DNA of 64,000 nt, taken from positions 3,596,001 to 3,660,000 of the forward strand of contig CM070583.1 of assembly GCA_036346355.1 (NCBI GenBank). Direction: 5' to 3'. The notes below the pieces were generated by a model that saw only the letters and a program-made list of their open reading frames with translations, had not been told where the DNA came from and ran no database searches. The stretch's first letter is position 1. Each line of letters begins with the position of its first letter. The stretch is from Rhipidocladum racemiflorum (Eukaryota; Streptophyta; Magnoliopsida; Poales; Poaceae). The position numbers were made by a program, and so were the translations under genes. Below are positions 11,251 to 23,100 of the stretch, piece after piece.

Positions 11251-12282
11251 CTAGTAACTAAGACGGGAGCTTGATCGTGACATATGATAAGTGGCCTCCC
11301 AGCTTTAAGCTTTTCTCTCTTTTTTTCTCATCAGGGCTTTCTTTTTTGACCCAATTATTAGCACCACAAAAAGGCGTGACATCGGTACGAGAGAGGAGAA
11401 GATCAGTGCGCACACAAAGCTGTGCGCTTGAATGAATTCCTCGAGCCATGCAGCGAGTGTCGTGTGCCGAATGGAGTAAGCAGTCGTACACCAACCCAAC
11501 TCTTCCTCCGAAAAGTACATGAAACATTATACACGGCTCTTGTTCGTTCAAAACAGTCGCGAAACGCCGCGGGCGGGATCTCACGTCGAATTCTCTCTGA
11601 CGTCGAGTTCTCTGACGTGGGTCATTGACGCGCCTTACGTTGAGTTCTCTAACGTGGGTCACTGACGCGTGGACCCACGCGTTGTACGATGATTTTGGAA
11701 CACCGGAGATCCAACGTATGTAAATTTTGGGATATTCTGGGATGGTAAGAGGATCCTCCTAAGCTGATGTTGAACCTGCCAATAACCAATGAAAACTCCG
11801 GTTGGACTGTTAAAAGGAGAATATACCTTTGCACTTAATAAATTGACGTGCATGGCGTAAACCTCGGCCACATTTGGTCCGTGGCACAGGGATTCAGCGG
11901 ATGGCTTTGGTATTTCTCCCTCCAAAGTTTCCAACCTTTTCCTTGTAACAAAGAGGGTGCTCAATCAGTGGACGACGCTGTTGACTGAGCTCGTTTTACA
12001 AATGTCTGATTTTTTTTTTTTTTTTTTGTATCAACTCTGTTAATAATAAATGATCTGAATTCTGAACCCTGTGACCTCGACACAAAATTCTATGGATGAT
12101 CCGTAAGAGAGTAAATTTGTACAGCAGTCCTCCTGAATATATACTAGTGCATGATCGATTAGGAATTACCACTTGGATCGTAGTAATTCAGCAACATTAG
12201 CATCTTCTTGCAAGCACCTAAAGAAGATCAGATATTCAGATCAAATCAATCAAATGCCCAGTTACCAAAGAGCCTCCCTCTC
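11251..12282. other. Non-coding stretch with short GACGT-containing direct repeats near 11580-11680
   Basis: Three imperfect copies of a phrase like TTCTCTGACGTGGGTCA occur at about 11590-11670. No gene supported. A T-run lies at about 12010-12027. Confidence 0.4.
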
Positions 12283-12285
12283 CCT

Positions 12286-12337
<52 letters not shown>

Positions 12338-12712
12338 TGCATGTACAACGCCGTGCTGTCCAAATGTTACTGGTGGCTTAACACTCCATTGCTATCTTTT
12401 TCTCACTCTCTCTCTCTCTCTCTCTCTCTCTCATGTACAACGCCGTGCTGTCCAAATGTTACTGGTGGCTTAACACTCCATTGCTATCTTTTTCTCACTC
12501 TCTCTCTCTCTCTCTCATGTACAACGCCGTGCTGTCCAAATGTTACTGGTGGCTTAACACTCCATTGCTATCTTTTTCTCACTCTCTCTCTCTCTCTCTC
12601 TCTCATGTACAACGCCGTGCTGTCCAAATGTTACTGGTGGCTTAACACTCCATTGCTATCTTTTTCTCTCTCTCCGTCACTCGCCTTTCTCTCTCTCTCT
12701 CTCTCTCTCTCT
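12283..12712. repeat. Compound minisatellite: four 84-92-bp units joined by (CT)n runs
   Basis: A block of about 68 bp starting ATGTACAACGCCGTGCTGTC recurs at 12341, 12433, 12517 and 12605, nearly identical each time. Each unit is followed by a (CT)n tract of variable length, and the array is bounded by (CT)n on both sides. Spacings are 92, 84 and 88 bp. Unit spacing is not always a multiple of three and the open frame over it is Ser/Leu low-complexity, so it is not read as a gene. Confidence 0.95.
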
Positions 12713-13127
12713 TGTGCACCCCATGATCATCCACCTGCCTCTGCCTGTTCCATTGATCTCTCTTTGCGAAAGCAAAGCAACCGCAGGCGCAAAGCAAAGC
12801 GATGAAACGAACCAAAAGCTAGCAACGATAGCAGAGAGAAAAGCTACTGGGCAGAAGCAGAGAGAAAAGGACAGGTAAAAAGACAGACAAGCTTCTTCCA
12901 CAAGCCTTTTTTTGCCTGAACTTTTTCATTCTATATGATGAAGTATAACAGTACTGGCATTTTGCTCCCAGTGTCGTCGTCCTCCTCCTCCTCGTCCTCT
13001 TCGTCTTGGTGAGTACTGGCACGCATGGCGTCCCGGCCAGCACAGTGACGCCCACCGCTGGTGATATTCCTACATGTAGCACACGTGGGGCGGTGAAATT
13101 ATTGATGTGAGATAAGTACAGCGTCGT
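12713..13127. other. Non-coding stretch
   Basis: There is a short (TCC/TCG)n-like run near 12975-13003. No gene is supported. Confidence 0.4.
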
Positions 13128-13290
13128 GCATAGGGGTGGCAATGGGGACCCGTTCTCCGATCCCTGGTAAGGAATTCCTCTATTAGGGGACGGGTATGGA
13201 AAGAAATCGTCTCCGCGGGGATGAAAATAGGGAAAATTATTCTCCCGTCGGGGATGACGGGGACGGGGACGGAGAATTGATAGACTCTCC
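13128..13290 (+). mobile_element. One end of a hAT-like element (TAGGGGTGGCAATGGGG)
   Basis: The string TAGGGGTGGCAATGGGG at about 13130 is followed by GGGGACGGG repeats, a familiar grass hAT terminus. No matching opposite end was found nearby, so this is a truncated remnant. Low confidence. Confidence 0.4.
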
Positions 13291-14128
13291 ATCCAAATTG
13301 ATAAACTCTCCGTCCAAATTTATAATCATATTTTCTCGGATCGGGTGGACTAGAGTGTCATTGAATATAACTAAATTATCTCTAAACACTATATTCAATT
13401 CATGCATATAGAGTAGAGTTAGATATTTATTAGGGTATAGAGAGAAAATCACATTAATTTTGTATATTAAAATATGAAATACGTCTTATATTTATAATCA
13501 AGACTATTAAAATATATGATTTCCTATGATTACGGACCGAATGAGTATTTAATATTGTGTGCGTGCGATTACTTTGGTCATATGTCGAAAGCATGCACAT
13601 TCTCCTTCTAGAAAGAAGAAACGGTTGATAAATTGCACATTTTCTCTCTAGGGTTGTATCAATAGGAAGGAACAATCCCTTGGTGACTTGGTCCGTGGTC
13701 TTGCAACACTACGACCTTTCTTTAAGAGGTACAACAGTAGTGTGAAAAAAGCTGGAATTACAACTAGCATTGGACCTGGCTGTATGTTGCAACAGGCATA
13801 TGACAGAAATATCAGTCTATTTGTAATTTACAATTTCAAAGGTGTATGAAAGGAAATGGTGCATAACAGTATTATTGTCAAAAAAAAGAAAGCTAAAAAA
13901 AGTTTATTTGTAGGTATTATCAGGAGAACATGCTACTTCAAACCCAGTTTAATATGGCCTAACCTTAGACCGTCCTAACCCAAACCCGATCAAAACCTAA
14001 TTAGCCCAGCCGAGGTCTTAGTCCAATATCCAGCTCAACATATATATGTTGGGAAATATATTATCAGGATAACAAGCTAGCTCAAGCCTAGCTTAATATG
14101 GCCCAACCCAAGCTGAAACTAAGCCTGC
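13291..14128. other. Non-coding stretch with a partial direct duplication
   Basis: A phrase beginning TATTATCAGGA and running through TTTAATATGGCC/CTTAATATGGCC occurs at about 13914-13962 and again at about 14060-14104, imperfectly. No gene was recognised. Confidence 0.4.
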
Positions 14129-14480
14129 TGTCGGACCCCAAAAAACTAATTCTGAAATCCCATGTGTATTCTGTACTAGTCAAGAAAAAACTAGTACACA
14201 CAGTAGAAATGATACCACAACATATCAAACAAATTTTTATTTATTTAATTATAAAAGTTTACAACATAAATAGCATGCAAGCCAATATAAAATAACACAG
14301 AGGAAGTAAAATAAAATCGTAGTAGAACCCAGCAAATTTGCCACTAGCAATCGACTGGGGACACGGCCTAGTTCAACTGGTCCTCACCATCGTGGAACTC
14401 CTCCTCCGAAGCAATAGATTAAGCAAGGGTGAGTACAAATGTACTCAGCAAATCACACCAAAAATGCAATATAATGTGCA
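14129..14480 (-). mobile_element. LTR fragment of the same family as 20335-24871
   Basis: TGTCGGACCCC at 14129 is followed by CCCATGTGTATTCTGTACTAG and CTAGTACACACAGT strings that also occur, in the same order, at 20335-20420. Only the terminal few hundred bases are present, so this is a truncated LTR end. The right limit is approximate. Confidence 0.5.
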
Positions 14481-14928
14481 GACAACAAAGGAATGTTATA
14501 TGGTTCATGTAAGCATAAAGCAAAAATTTTCTAAATTTTCTAAATCATTTCAAATTGCAAAATTTTCAAGAAACTTGAATTTAAACATTTTTCAACTCAA
14601 GAATCACTTTTGGAATTCTCCAATTTTTACCCTTGATTGACTCTCTCCATCTCAACTCCATTTTTTTTATAAACTCAAATTTTAAACTTAACAAATTCTA
14701 GCCTGTGAATGGCTTACTAGGCCTATTTGGGGGGGGGGCTGCGGCTGGAATGAAAAGCTGATTTTGGCTTGTTAAGCTGTAAAGCAGCTATAGCTGGCGG
14801 CTGCAGCTTTTTTTATATGTCATTTGACAAACTGGTTGCTGCAACTGTAGTTTTTGGGGGGCAACTGAGTGGGACCAAGTGAGGAGTGAGTCGGGGAGGC
14901 GGTGCCCGAGCCGAAGGGAGTCGAGGAG

Positions 14929-17132
14929 TGGAAGTGCATCTAGGCCCCTTATTTTATTTTGGTGATTAATGATGACACAATTAAAGAGATCTAATGTTTC
15001 AACTAAGAATAATGCAGATCTCGAGATCACATCAAGCTCGGAATGAGATTTGACGCTCCTACGTACATTAAAATTCAAGAAAACGGCATCAAGACGAAGA
15101 CTTGTAATTTCTATTTTAATTTGAGTCTTAAGGATAGCCGTACTATTAAGAGGATGCGACGGAAAATCGTTTTTAGGATGTGCATGTGCTCAAGGTCAAA
15201 TTTTGCATACAAACTAGCACTCAAATACTTGCATTTTCCAAAAACAGTATTTCAAACCAAGCCATCTAACTCGGAGAGTCCGGACATTTAGTCCGGAGTA
15301 TCCGGACAATTTATCCGGAGTCTCCGGGTTAACCCCTTCGGCCAAAATGTGAATTCTAGAGAGTCCGGAGTATCCGGGTTAATTTGTCCGGAGTCTCCGG
15401 ACAGTTCAAAAAGGGGAATAACGGCTAGTTGTCAAAAAGAGTATTTAAAGCCACCACTCCCCTCCAACGGCTAGGATCTCTATTTGAGCTCATTCATAGC
15501 AGCATTCAAGCCATTCCTAACCTCTTCCAAGCATTCAATAGAGCTCATACTTCCCCCACCATTTGATTTGTTGTTTGATCTCTTTTGGTGTGGTTAGAAA
15601 GAAGAGAAGTGCTAGGTGCATTCAATTCTAGTCCTTGAGCACTAGTTCATCCTCCAAGCGAGTTCCCATGGCATTATTACTCTTGGAGGTTGAAGGTCTC
15701 CTAGACGACTAGGAGTCACCGGGAGCGACCGACGCTTGTGGTGCGCCCCGGTCGTTTGTGAAGGCGAGTCTCGCCTCCGAAAGGAAAGAGACAAGAAGTG
15801 AAGCCGACGAGTGCATTTGTGCAACACCGGGAGGAAAGCGGGTTGAAAGAGACCCCGGCTCAAGTGCGACCGAGCCACCTCAACGGAGACGTAGGATTCT
15901 GACGAATACCCATACCATGGGTACCTCCATCAGCCCGAGACCGCGAGCGGGCTGACATCCTTCAAAAGCCCAGCTCTGGCAAGGGCTCGTGGGCCGCAAA
16001 GCTTTGGCCTACCGCCGATCAGAGCCCGCTCCAGGCAGTCGGCCGACCCCGACCTTCCAAGTCAAGGCGCATGGTCGGCCGGCCCCACTAACACTCGAAG
16101 GGCCAACCGCTCTGTATACATGACGACCTCTGATATCCATACCGGGGTAGGCGGCTCCTTCCCGAGGGTGTCAGAGAGTTCGCCAAGAAGCCAAGTCCCG
16201 GTCCCACCACCGCTAACACGCCGCAGATAAGCGCCCCTTCCCGAGACCAAGCCGAGGTCAAATACCATTAAATGCCGGGCTGACGTCCGCACGGAGTGGT
16301 GCGTCACCTCGTCTGCACGGTTGAAGACTTCCCGCCACAGGGCTACCGACCCGGCGTAGCGACTAGTCGGGGGCCGGTTGGGCGACAAGACAGAAGGCCA
16401 GACTCCGAGACGTACAGTACCCCCTCCTCTCTTTCTCCAACTCCCATTTGTAACCTGCTGCCTCTGGATATATAAGGAGATGCAGGACCCCGGGGGGGAT
16501 CAAGAAAAGGGAAGCAAAAAACCCATCGATACATTCATCCCCGTCGAGACCAGCTCTCCTTGTATTCCCACGGTGACTGTTCGACGCTAAGAGCAATACA
16601 CCTTGACCAAGCGAACTGGAGTAGGGACGTTCAGCCCGAACCAGTATAAACACCTGGCTTCCTGAGTCGACCATTCGGGGAGAGGGAGCGCGCGACCCCC
16701 TTCGACCATAAATTCGTATTGCCGGTGCACGAAACACCGACAAATTCCCTTCAAGAATCCGAACTTCGGTGAAAAATCGCATCTCTCACTTTCTCTTTTA
16801 CTTCCTAGCTTGGCTTGTGTGGATTTGTCTTTGTAAAGCTTAGATCTAGCTTGTTGCTTAGCTTTAATTCAAATCCATACTAGCTCTTGATCTAGATTGC
16901 TCTTGCCATCTATTTGTTGTTATATCTTGTGCTAGTTAGAGTAACTTTAGTTGCGTTCCCGAGCCAGCCAACCCGGAGTATTCGGATAAAATACCGGGCA
17001 CTCCAGACAACCCGGAGTATCCAGATAAAATACCCGGAGACTCCGGATTGACACCTTTCGGCCGATTTTATTCATTGCGATTTTTTAATCCGCCTATTCA
17101 CCCCCCTCTAGGCAACATCTTCGGTCCTTTCA
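14929..17132 (+). mobile_element. Solo LTR-like unit A, 5-bp TSD AGGAG, carrying a nested Gypsy solo LTR
   Basis: It starts TGGAAGTGCATCTAGGCCCC and ends CTTCGGTCCTTTCA, with AGGAG on both sides (14924-14928 and 17133-17137). It belongs to the same family as unit B (17437-19025), which lies in the opposite orientation. The TATA-like TATTTAAAG near 15440 fits plus-strand transcription. Two patches (15270-15410 and 16970-17045) contain repeated TCCGGAGTATCCGG-like palindromes. There is no coding capacity. The simplest reading is a solo LTR; a short non-autonomous element is the alternative. Confidence 0.75.
15900..16742 (+). mobile_element. Solo LTR of a Tat-type Gypsy element, nested in unit A
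   Basis: It begins TGACGAATACCCATACCATG and ends GAAACACCGACA, the same termini as the Gypsy LTR at 55722-56591 (which lies on the other strand). Flanking GATTC (15895-15899) and AATTC (16743-16747) differ at one base. Aligning unit A with unit B shows that the GGATTCC site in the parent was interrupted here. A TATATAAG box near 16459 supports plus orientation. It carries no internal region, as expected after LTR-LTR recombination. Confidence 0.8.
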
Positions 17133-17436
17133 AGGAGGCAACTGGGCGGGGAGACGACAGGACAAGAAGGGAGGCAAAGCGAGCGGGGAGGCGGTCGAGC
17201 AAAGCCATAGCTGAAAAATACCTTCCTACCAGCTGTGGCTTTTAGGTGCGCTTCAGCTGTGGCTTAATTGTGCAGCTGCTTCGCAGCTGGGCTATTTGTG
17301 GGAACTTTAGGTTCAAAGCTGAAGCATGGTTGAAGCACAGCTTCCCCAAACAGGGCCTAAAGAAGTTGGTTGCAGCAGCAGCAGCAGAGCGTGTGCTTTG
17401 ATGAAGTGGCAAGAAGAGGCAAACTAGGAGAGTTGC

Positions 17437-19025
17437 TGAAAAGATGAGAAAGTTGCCTAGAGGGGGGTGAATAGGCAGTTCAAAATTTAAACTAAATTTG
17501 TCGCAGCGGAAAGAGTATCGGAACTTCCGGTGTTGGATCGGAACTTCCGATGTAATCGGAACTTCCGATACCAGTTCGGAATGTCCGATCAACTTTTGAC
17601 CCGGACAATTACCAACTGAAAGTAATGAACTTAAGAGACAATAAAAGAAGGTTGGATCAAAACGATAATGAGACAAGTTAAAGCAAAGTGAAAAAGGAGA
17701 CATGGAATTGATCCCGGAGTTCGGATTCTTGAGGGAATCCTACGTCTCCATTGAGGAGGCTCCAAATAGCCGGGTCTCTTCCAACCCTTTCCTCCCAAAC
17801 CTCGGTCACACTTGAGGCTTGGTTCCACTATTTGGTTCCTTTCCTTTCGGAGGCGGAGCCGGCCTTTACAAACTTCTCACGGCAACCCACAATCCTTGGG
17901 AGCTCGTGAACGACGCCTAGCCGTCTAGGAGTCCTTCAACCTCCAAGAGTAACAAATGCACGTTGATCGATCTTGGAGGAACACTCTAATGCTCAAGATG
18001 GAAGACACTTGCTTTTCACTCTAGCTCCAAATCTCACTTCTAGTCCTCACTCCTTGGATGATCCCTAAGATCAAAGAGGAGGGCTCAAAAGTAGACTAGA
18101 GAGGACTCAAGGTGCACTAGAGTTCTGCCAAATAGAGTGTGTAACCCTCAAATGAGAGAGGGGTGGGGTATTTATAATTTCTTGCAAAAACTAGCCGTTA
18201 TACTCCCACTCAGCTGCATATCGGAACTTCCGATATCAACATCGGAATGTCCGATATGTACAAATAATCAGAACTCGAGCGCACTTTAGCTGTTACACAA
18301 GATGCATCGGAACTTCCGATGTCAACATCGGAACTTCCGATGTTCCCAGAAAAAGCCCTTGGCAAAATGCCTCTAAGTCCATATCGGATCGTCGATATAT
18401 ACATCGGAACTTCCGATACCACTATCGGAATGTCCGATCGAATATATCGGAGTGTCCGATAATTCCAGAGAGCTCCCTTTTTTCGATTTGAACACATCGG
18501 AACTTCCGATGACAAATATCGAAACTTCCGATCTTTACAGAGAGCACCCTAGAAGGCTTTACAACGTATCGGAACTTTCGATCGTAAATATCGGAACTTC
18601 CGATACATCTTCTACGCATCGGACTGAAGCAAGCATGCACATCGGAACGTCCGGTCACATCGGAACTTCCGATGTAATATCGGAATGTCCAACTTGAACT
18701 TAGATAAAAACACATTCCGATGCATGCGCGATGACTTAGGGTCTCAAAAAGATTTAAAGTAACATTCATCTGAGCATAGAGACTACCCTAGATCATCTAC
18801 GATGCATCCCTCTTAATAGTACGGCATTCCTACGACACAAAGCACAGAGAAAAAGGATTACAAAGCCGTTTTACTCGCTTGAATTCGTTTGAGAGTGTCC
18901 TTCGCATGTAGAAGATCTCTCATTCAATCTTTTACCTGTCCACAAGCTCATTGAAGACATTAGTCCTTTTTAATCGTTTGTCATTAATCAACCAAAACCA
19001 ATTTAGGGGCCTAGATGCACTTTCA
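17437..19025 (-). mobile_element. Solo LTR-like unit B with arrays of a 13-bp palindrome, TSD GTTGC
   Basis: On the minus strand it starts TGAAAGTGCATCTAGGCCCC and ends CTCATCTTTTCA. GTTGC lies on both sides (17432-17436 and 19026-19030). A minus-strand TATAAATA occurs near 18168-18175. About eighteen copies of TCGGAACTTCCGA or close variants (TCGGAATGTCCGA) lie at 17518-17590 and 18220-18690. Each is an inverted repeat around one central base. No open frame has coding character. Same family as unit A. Confidence 0.8.
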
Positions 19026-19030
19026 GTTGC

Positions 19031-20043
19031 AATGGAGTGCATTAGAGAGAGAGACTTGTTGAGGCATGTGAGTATAGTGTACAGATTGCAAATGGTTTTT
19101 AGGATGAGCTCTTTTACCGTATACTAAATTCAATATGGATTGTTTGTTCTTTTCAATCAAATGGACCAGATTAGATAATATAATGTACTGCACCATCAAG
19201 TATAATGTAGTGTACACTTGACTACAGGATTGCAATAGTCCAACTTGTGGGATCCAGGTGGTTGCTCTCATGGAAGTGTGCTCAGTGAATTTTAACTCTT
19301 GGTGTCTCTTGATGCTAGTTTAATAGATGATTTGGTACCTCTCAAAAACAGTAAAAAGTATTAGTTACTGTCTAGATTTTCCGTGAATGGTTCCCAAGTG
19401 AAGATGTACTTCACAAACATCCAATCTTACACGATTCACATCCTCTTGTTGGGACCGATCAACTTTTGTTTATAGGATGGAAATCTAGAGTTTCCATTAA
19501 ACCTCGTTACAAGACCAACATCAGTAAGATACAAGAAAACTCATAAAGTTGAAGAGTAACAAGAACTTTATTTCTCTGAAAAAAAAGTCCATACCGTCCT
19601 GCATTGTAATCTGCTCCCTCCAGTGCAAACTTTAGTCTTAGGCTGACGGCTTGAACTTTGCTTCAGAAAGTTGGAGAGTAACAAGAACTTTCAAAAAAGA
19701 AAAAAAAAAAGGAGTTTGTTTCCAATTTTTTAACCCCATCCAAGATCAGTTGCTTGTAAGCATGCTTCAGTTGAAGCCTTGAGAGCATCTCATCTTTTCC
19801 GAAGTACTCCTTGAACTAACAAAAGAAGCAAATTTCAGAGATAGGCTTCATTTGCTCCCCTGCGTCAATTGTATTTCGAACAGACCATATGAACTGGAAT
19901 AATTTCCACTAGCTAAAGAGCATTCACATCTCAATCCATATGCTTCCATCCGGTAGCATTACCAATCATACATACAGTTTGTATTTTGGAGAACAATTCA
20001 AATGGATTCTTTTCCAAACAATACTATCCATTTATTATTCCCT
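19031..20043. other. Non-coding stretch next to the BBE remnant
   Basis: No supportable gene. A phrase AGTAACAAGAACTTT occurs twice (about 19554 and 19678). This may be decayed flank of the BBE-like remnant at 20044, but no clear match to the intact gene's flank was seen. Confidence 0.35.
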
Positions 20044-20195
20044 CTAATAATGTAAAGGAGGAATGCTTTGTGCATTGTTGAACACATTTTCAGCATCGAT
20101 TTTAGTCTTGGCACCAACCAATCGATCGAATTTCTTCAAGAAATAGTGTTCGCACCACGATCTTGCATGATGTTCCACCGGTAGAAATTTAGTTA
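20044..20195 (-). pseudogene. C-terminal fragment of a berberine-bridge-enzyme-like gene
   Basis: The minus strand reads RSWCEHYFLKKFDRLVGAKT, then KIDAENVFNNAQSIPPL and a stop two codons later. This aligns closely with the end of the intact gene at 51040 (ARSWGELYFRKNFDRLVRAK). TGGTS of the same protein is just upstream but in another frame, so there is at least one indel. Upstream sequence is missing, ended by the Stowaway-like MITE at 20198. This is a dead tail of a gene in the same family. Confidence 0.85.
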
Positions 20196-20197
20196 CT

Positions 20198-23100
20198 CAC
20201 TCTACTCATAAATAGTTGTCGTTTTTGACATTGATATAGTCTTCAAAATATAACTTTGACCACCAATATTCTATTATAATATATTTATAAAATACGATAA
20301 AATTATAATATTATGAAAATGTTTTTTGAAATAATGTAGGACCCCGGATCGGCTATCCAGAATCCCCTGTGTATTTCTGTACTAGTCTCAGATCAGTAGC
20401 TAGTACACACAGTCAAACAGTGATAAATCAACAATCATATCACGAATACATATCACTAAATAAGCAAAACACCAAATAAAAGCAAAGACCTTATGGTCAA
20501 GATTTACCATTACGGCCTGAACAGGCTGAACAACTTGAACAACCGCAGCGGAAGACGAAAACACCAAAGCGACCCATCCAAATGCCCACAGGTAATCGAG
20601 TGGAGAGCGCGTCCTAGTCGTTAGAATTCCTTGATAGCTTCTTTCACTTCTGAGATCTGATGAGAATGTAGCACGTGAGTACGTAAAGTACTCAGCAAGT
20701 CTGAGAAATTATGCACAATGTAGGCTATCCAAGGATGGCTTAATATGGTTCTTTTGCATAAAACCAAGTTTCATCAAATCATACTTATTAATAAGTTTCA
20801 CAAAGCATATTTGAGCAATTCTTTTTAATAATTGAATTATGTAATATTGCAGTGAAGGTTCTAACCACCACTCACTAGTATACAGGCTCTATCCGCCACA
20901 TCTCCACAAAATCATGATTCAATTCATTCACATGACTCTATCTGCCACGGTTCACAAAATCAGGTTCATTCCACCTACCTGGCTTTAGCCGCCAGAAGCA
21001 CACCCGAGAGTTCTAACCGCTCTCGGATCCCAAAACAAACCATTGTTTAGTTTGAAACCAAAACCAAAGTCTACCAGTATGAAATCATTCAACAAGCTTT
21101 GCCTTTGACCGTAGGCACGGCTATTCGAATAGTTTTAACTCTGCAGAGGTGTACAGCTTTACCCACAAGACATGATAATTCCTTAGTGCCACGCGATTAA
21201 CACACTTCCTTAGGTGTGCTGGCAGGGATATCATGACAAGGCCTTTACAATGTATACGCCTAACCTGACCCACCCGCTGAGGTTTCACCGCTGTTAGGGT
21301 TATATCCACCCAGTATAGAAGCCCTCTCTTGCACCGTGTGAGAAAAATAACAACATTGCCTCTATCCGGCGCTCACATTCCACCGAGTGGTGAGTCTAAG
21401 TCAGGTTTCTACAAATTAGTTAGCCAGGTCGTGCCCACTTTGACATGTGGTTGTACGGTAATGCTTAGAATGGAGACAGTCATAAGCGTCGGTCCTTAAT
21501 TGACTTGGGGCGGTACTTGCACAATGAAAGCTAGCGCTCCATCCACACCCACCAGACAAACCATTCCGCCTAAGTCCAAATCATTTTTCATTTTATTTTT
21601 ATTTTGTAAACCAACGGCAATACTCCTTGCCTATAACTTTCAACACAAAGTTTCAAGAGATAAATGAAATTTCTCACCCATAGGTGACTACTGACCGATT
21701 GCGATTCTAAGCATTTCTATCGAACTATTCTATTCCACCAATAGTTTATTTTATAAAATACAAATAGCAGTGTTGATAAAATTTGTTATAATCACTTCTA
21801 TAATCTCCAAAATTCATGAGAGCACCAAGACTTCCCCCAATACTACCATGATACTATATAATTCAGTCCAATTTGGTACTCCAACAAGTAAAGTCTATAT
21901 TATGTGCCATCATGCCTCCAAAAATCAGGCTAAGCTACGATCATAATTGCATAGGATACCATCTCCTCAAAATATAAGTCACCCTATTGATTATCCATCA
22001 TCCATACATCGATTAATCTGTAATCTACTGGATCCACCAAGAATAATTCATACTCTCCTCCCCAAGCATCCTTTAACAAAGATTCCTTAACCCAAGATTT
22101 TATTAGTTCATCGGCTACAATGATTTCCATACTCAGTGACACCAGATCGACTACACAAATCATACGTAATCCACATTATTCATAATTCCACCGATAATAC
22201 ATCATAACATCATATCTTTAATCCTTCACATTACCACCTCTAAATCATCTACTTTAATCCACCAAGAATACATAATATTATTATTTACTAAACCACCGAC
22301 TATTATGGACTATTCATAATTCTCCATAATTGAATATCACATGTCTATATTTCCATAATCATCTATTTCTTAATCAGCCCTTTAATAATAATTCCCAACA
22401 AAACACTAATAATCCAACTAACTCTAATTCCCGTTTGACACTATTTTATCAGCCCAAGGAATCCAATTCAACATATTATTTACTTGCAATGATTTATTTA
22501 ATCCCTCATGAATACTTCACAACACATACATCTTCCACAATTCCCCCAATTCATTACATTGTGAACTACTATAACAATCCAACTTCACAATACTTGAACC
22601 ATCAACGTTCATAAATCACTTTCATAACTAATAATCCCCATCAACACTAATATTCATGTAATCTCCAATCAAGTTGGGTTCTAGCTTCAATCTACATTCT
22701 ATACTGAAGTGTTCCATCCAAACAGTCTTCCAAATAGTAATTTCCCTAATAAAAGAATATTTTTCCAAAAACATTTATATTGGTGGATTGCTATACTAGG
22801 GCGACAAAGGATCATGTATAACAATATCAAGGAAGTATGAACAATAGGTATTAACTAATGGCCTAACGTCAACATCATCCTTTTATATAAATAGCAATGC
22901 AGGTTGTAAAACAGTGTAAAACATTTATAAATCATGGGATCAACATGCGTCAAGGAGACTTGCCTTCTGTCGCGGGAAGGTCGTCGTACGCGGGAAGTCC
23001 GGCGGTCGCGTCGGAATCCTCGGCTATGCGCAAATCGAGGCAATAAATAAATAAAATCTAAAAATTACAAAAATAGTACTGGCAGGTAGATCTTGATTTT

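Larger units (their letters stand above)
14720..17357. mobile_element. GGCC-ended MITE split by a 2.2-kb LTR unit
   Basis: The left half (14720-14928) starts GGCCTATTTGGGG and the right half (17138-17357) ends CCCCAAACAGGGCC. Both halves carry GCTGTGGCTT/AAGCTG-type inverted strings, so they are the two ends of one element. Everything between 14929 and 17132 is a later insertion. Flanks CTA and TAA match at only two of three bases, so its own duplication is uncertain. Confidence 0.6.

Noticed and set aside
12173..12805. 210-codon plus-strand open frame
   Set aside because: It runs through the CT/minisatellite array; Ser-Leu low complexity and repeat-driven; unit spacing not consistently in frame.
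17518..18690. Repeated short palindromes as a CRISPR array
   Set aside because: Irregular spacing, spacers not uniform, plant nuclear context inside an LTR with TSDs.
17518..18690. Palindromes as heat-shock elements
   Set aside because: The consensus needs two bases between GAA and TTC; here there is one.
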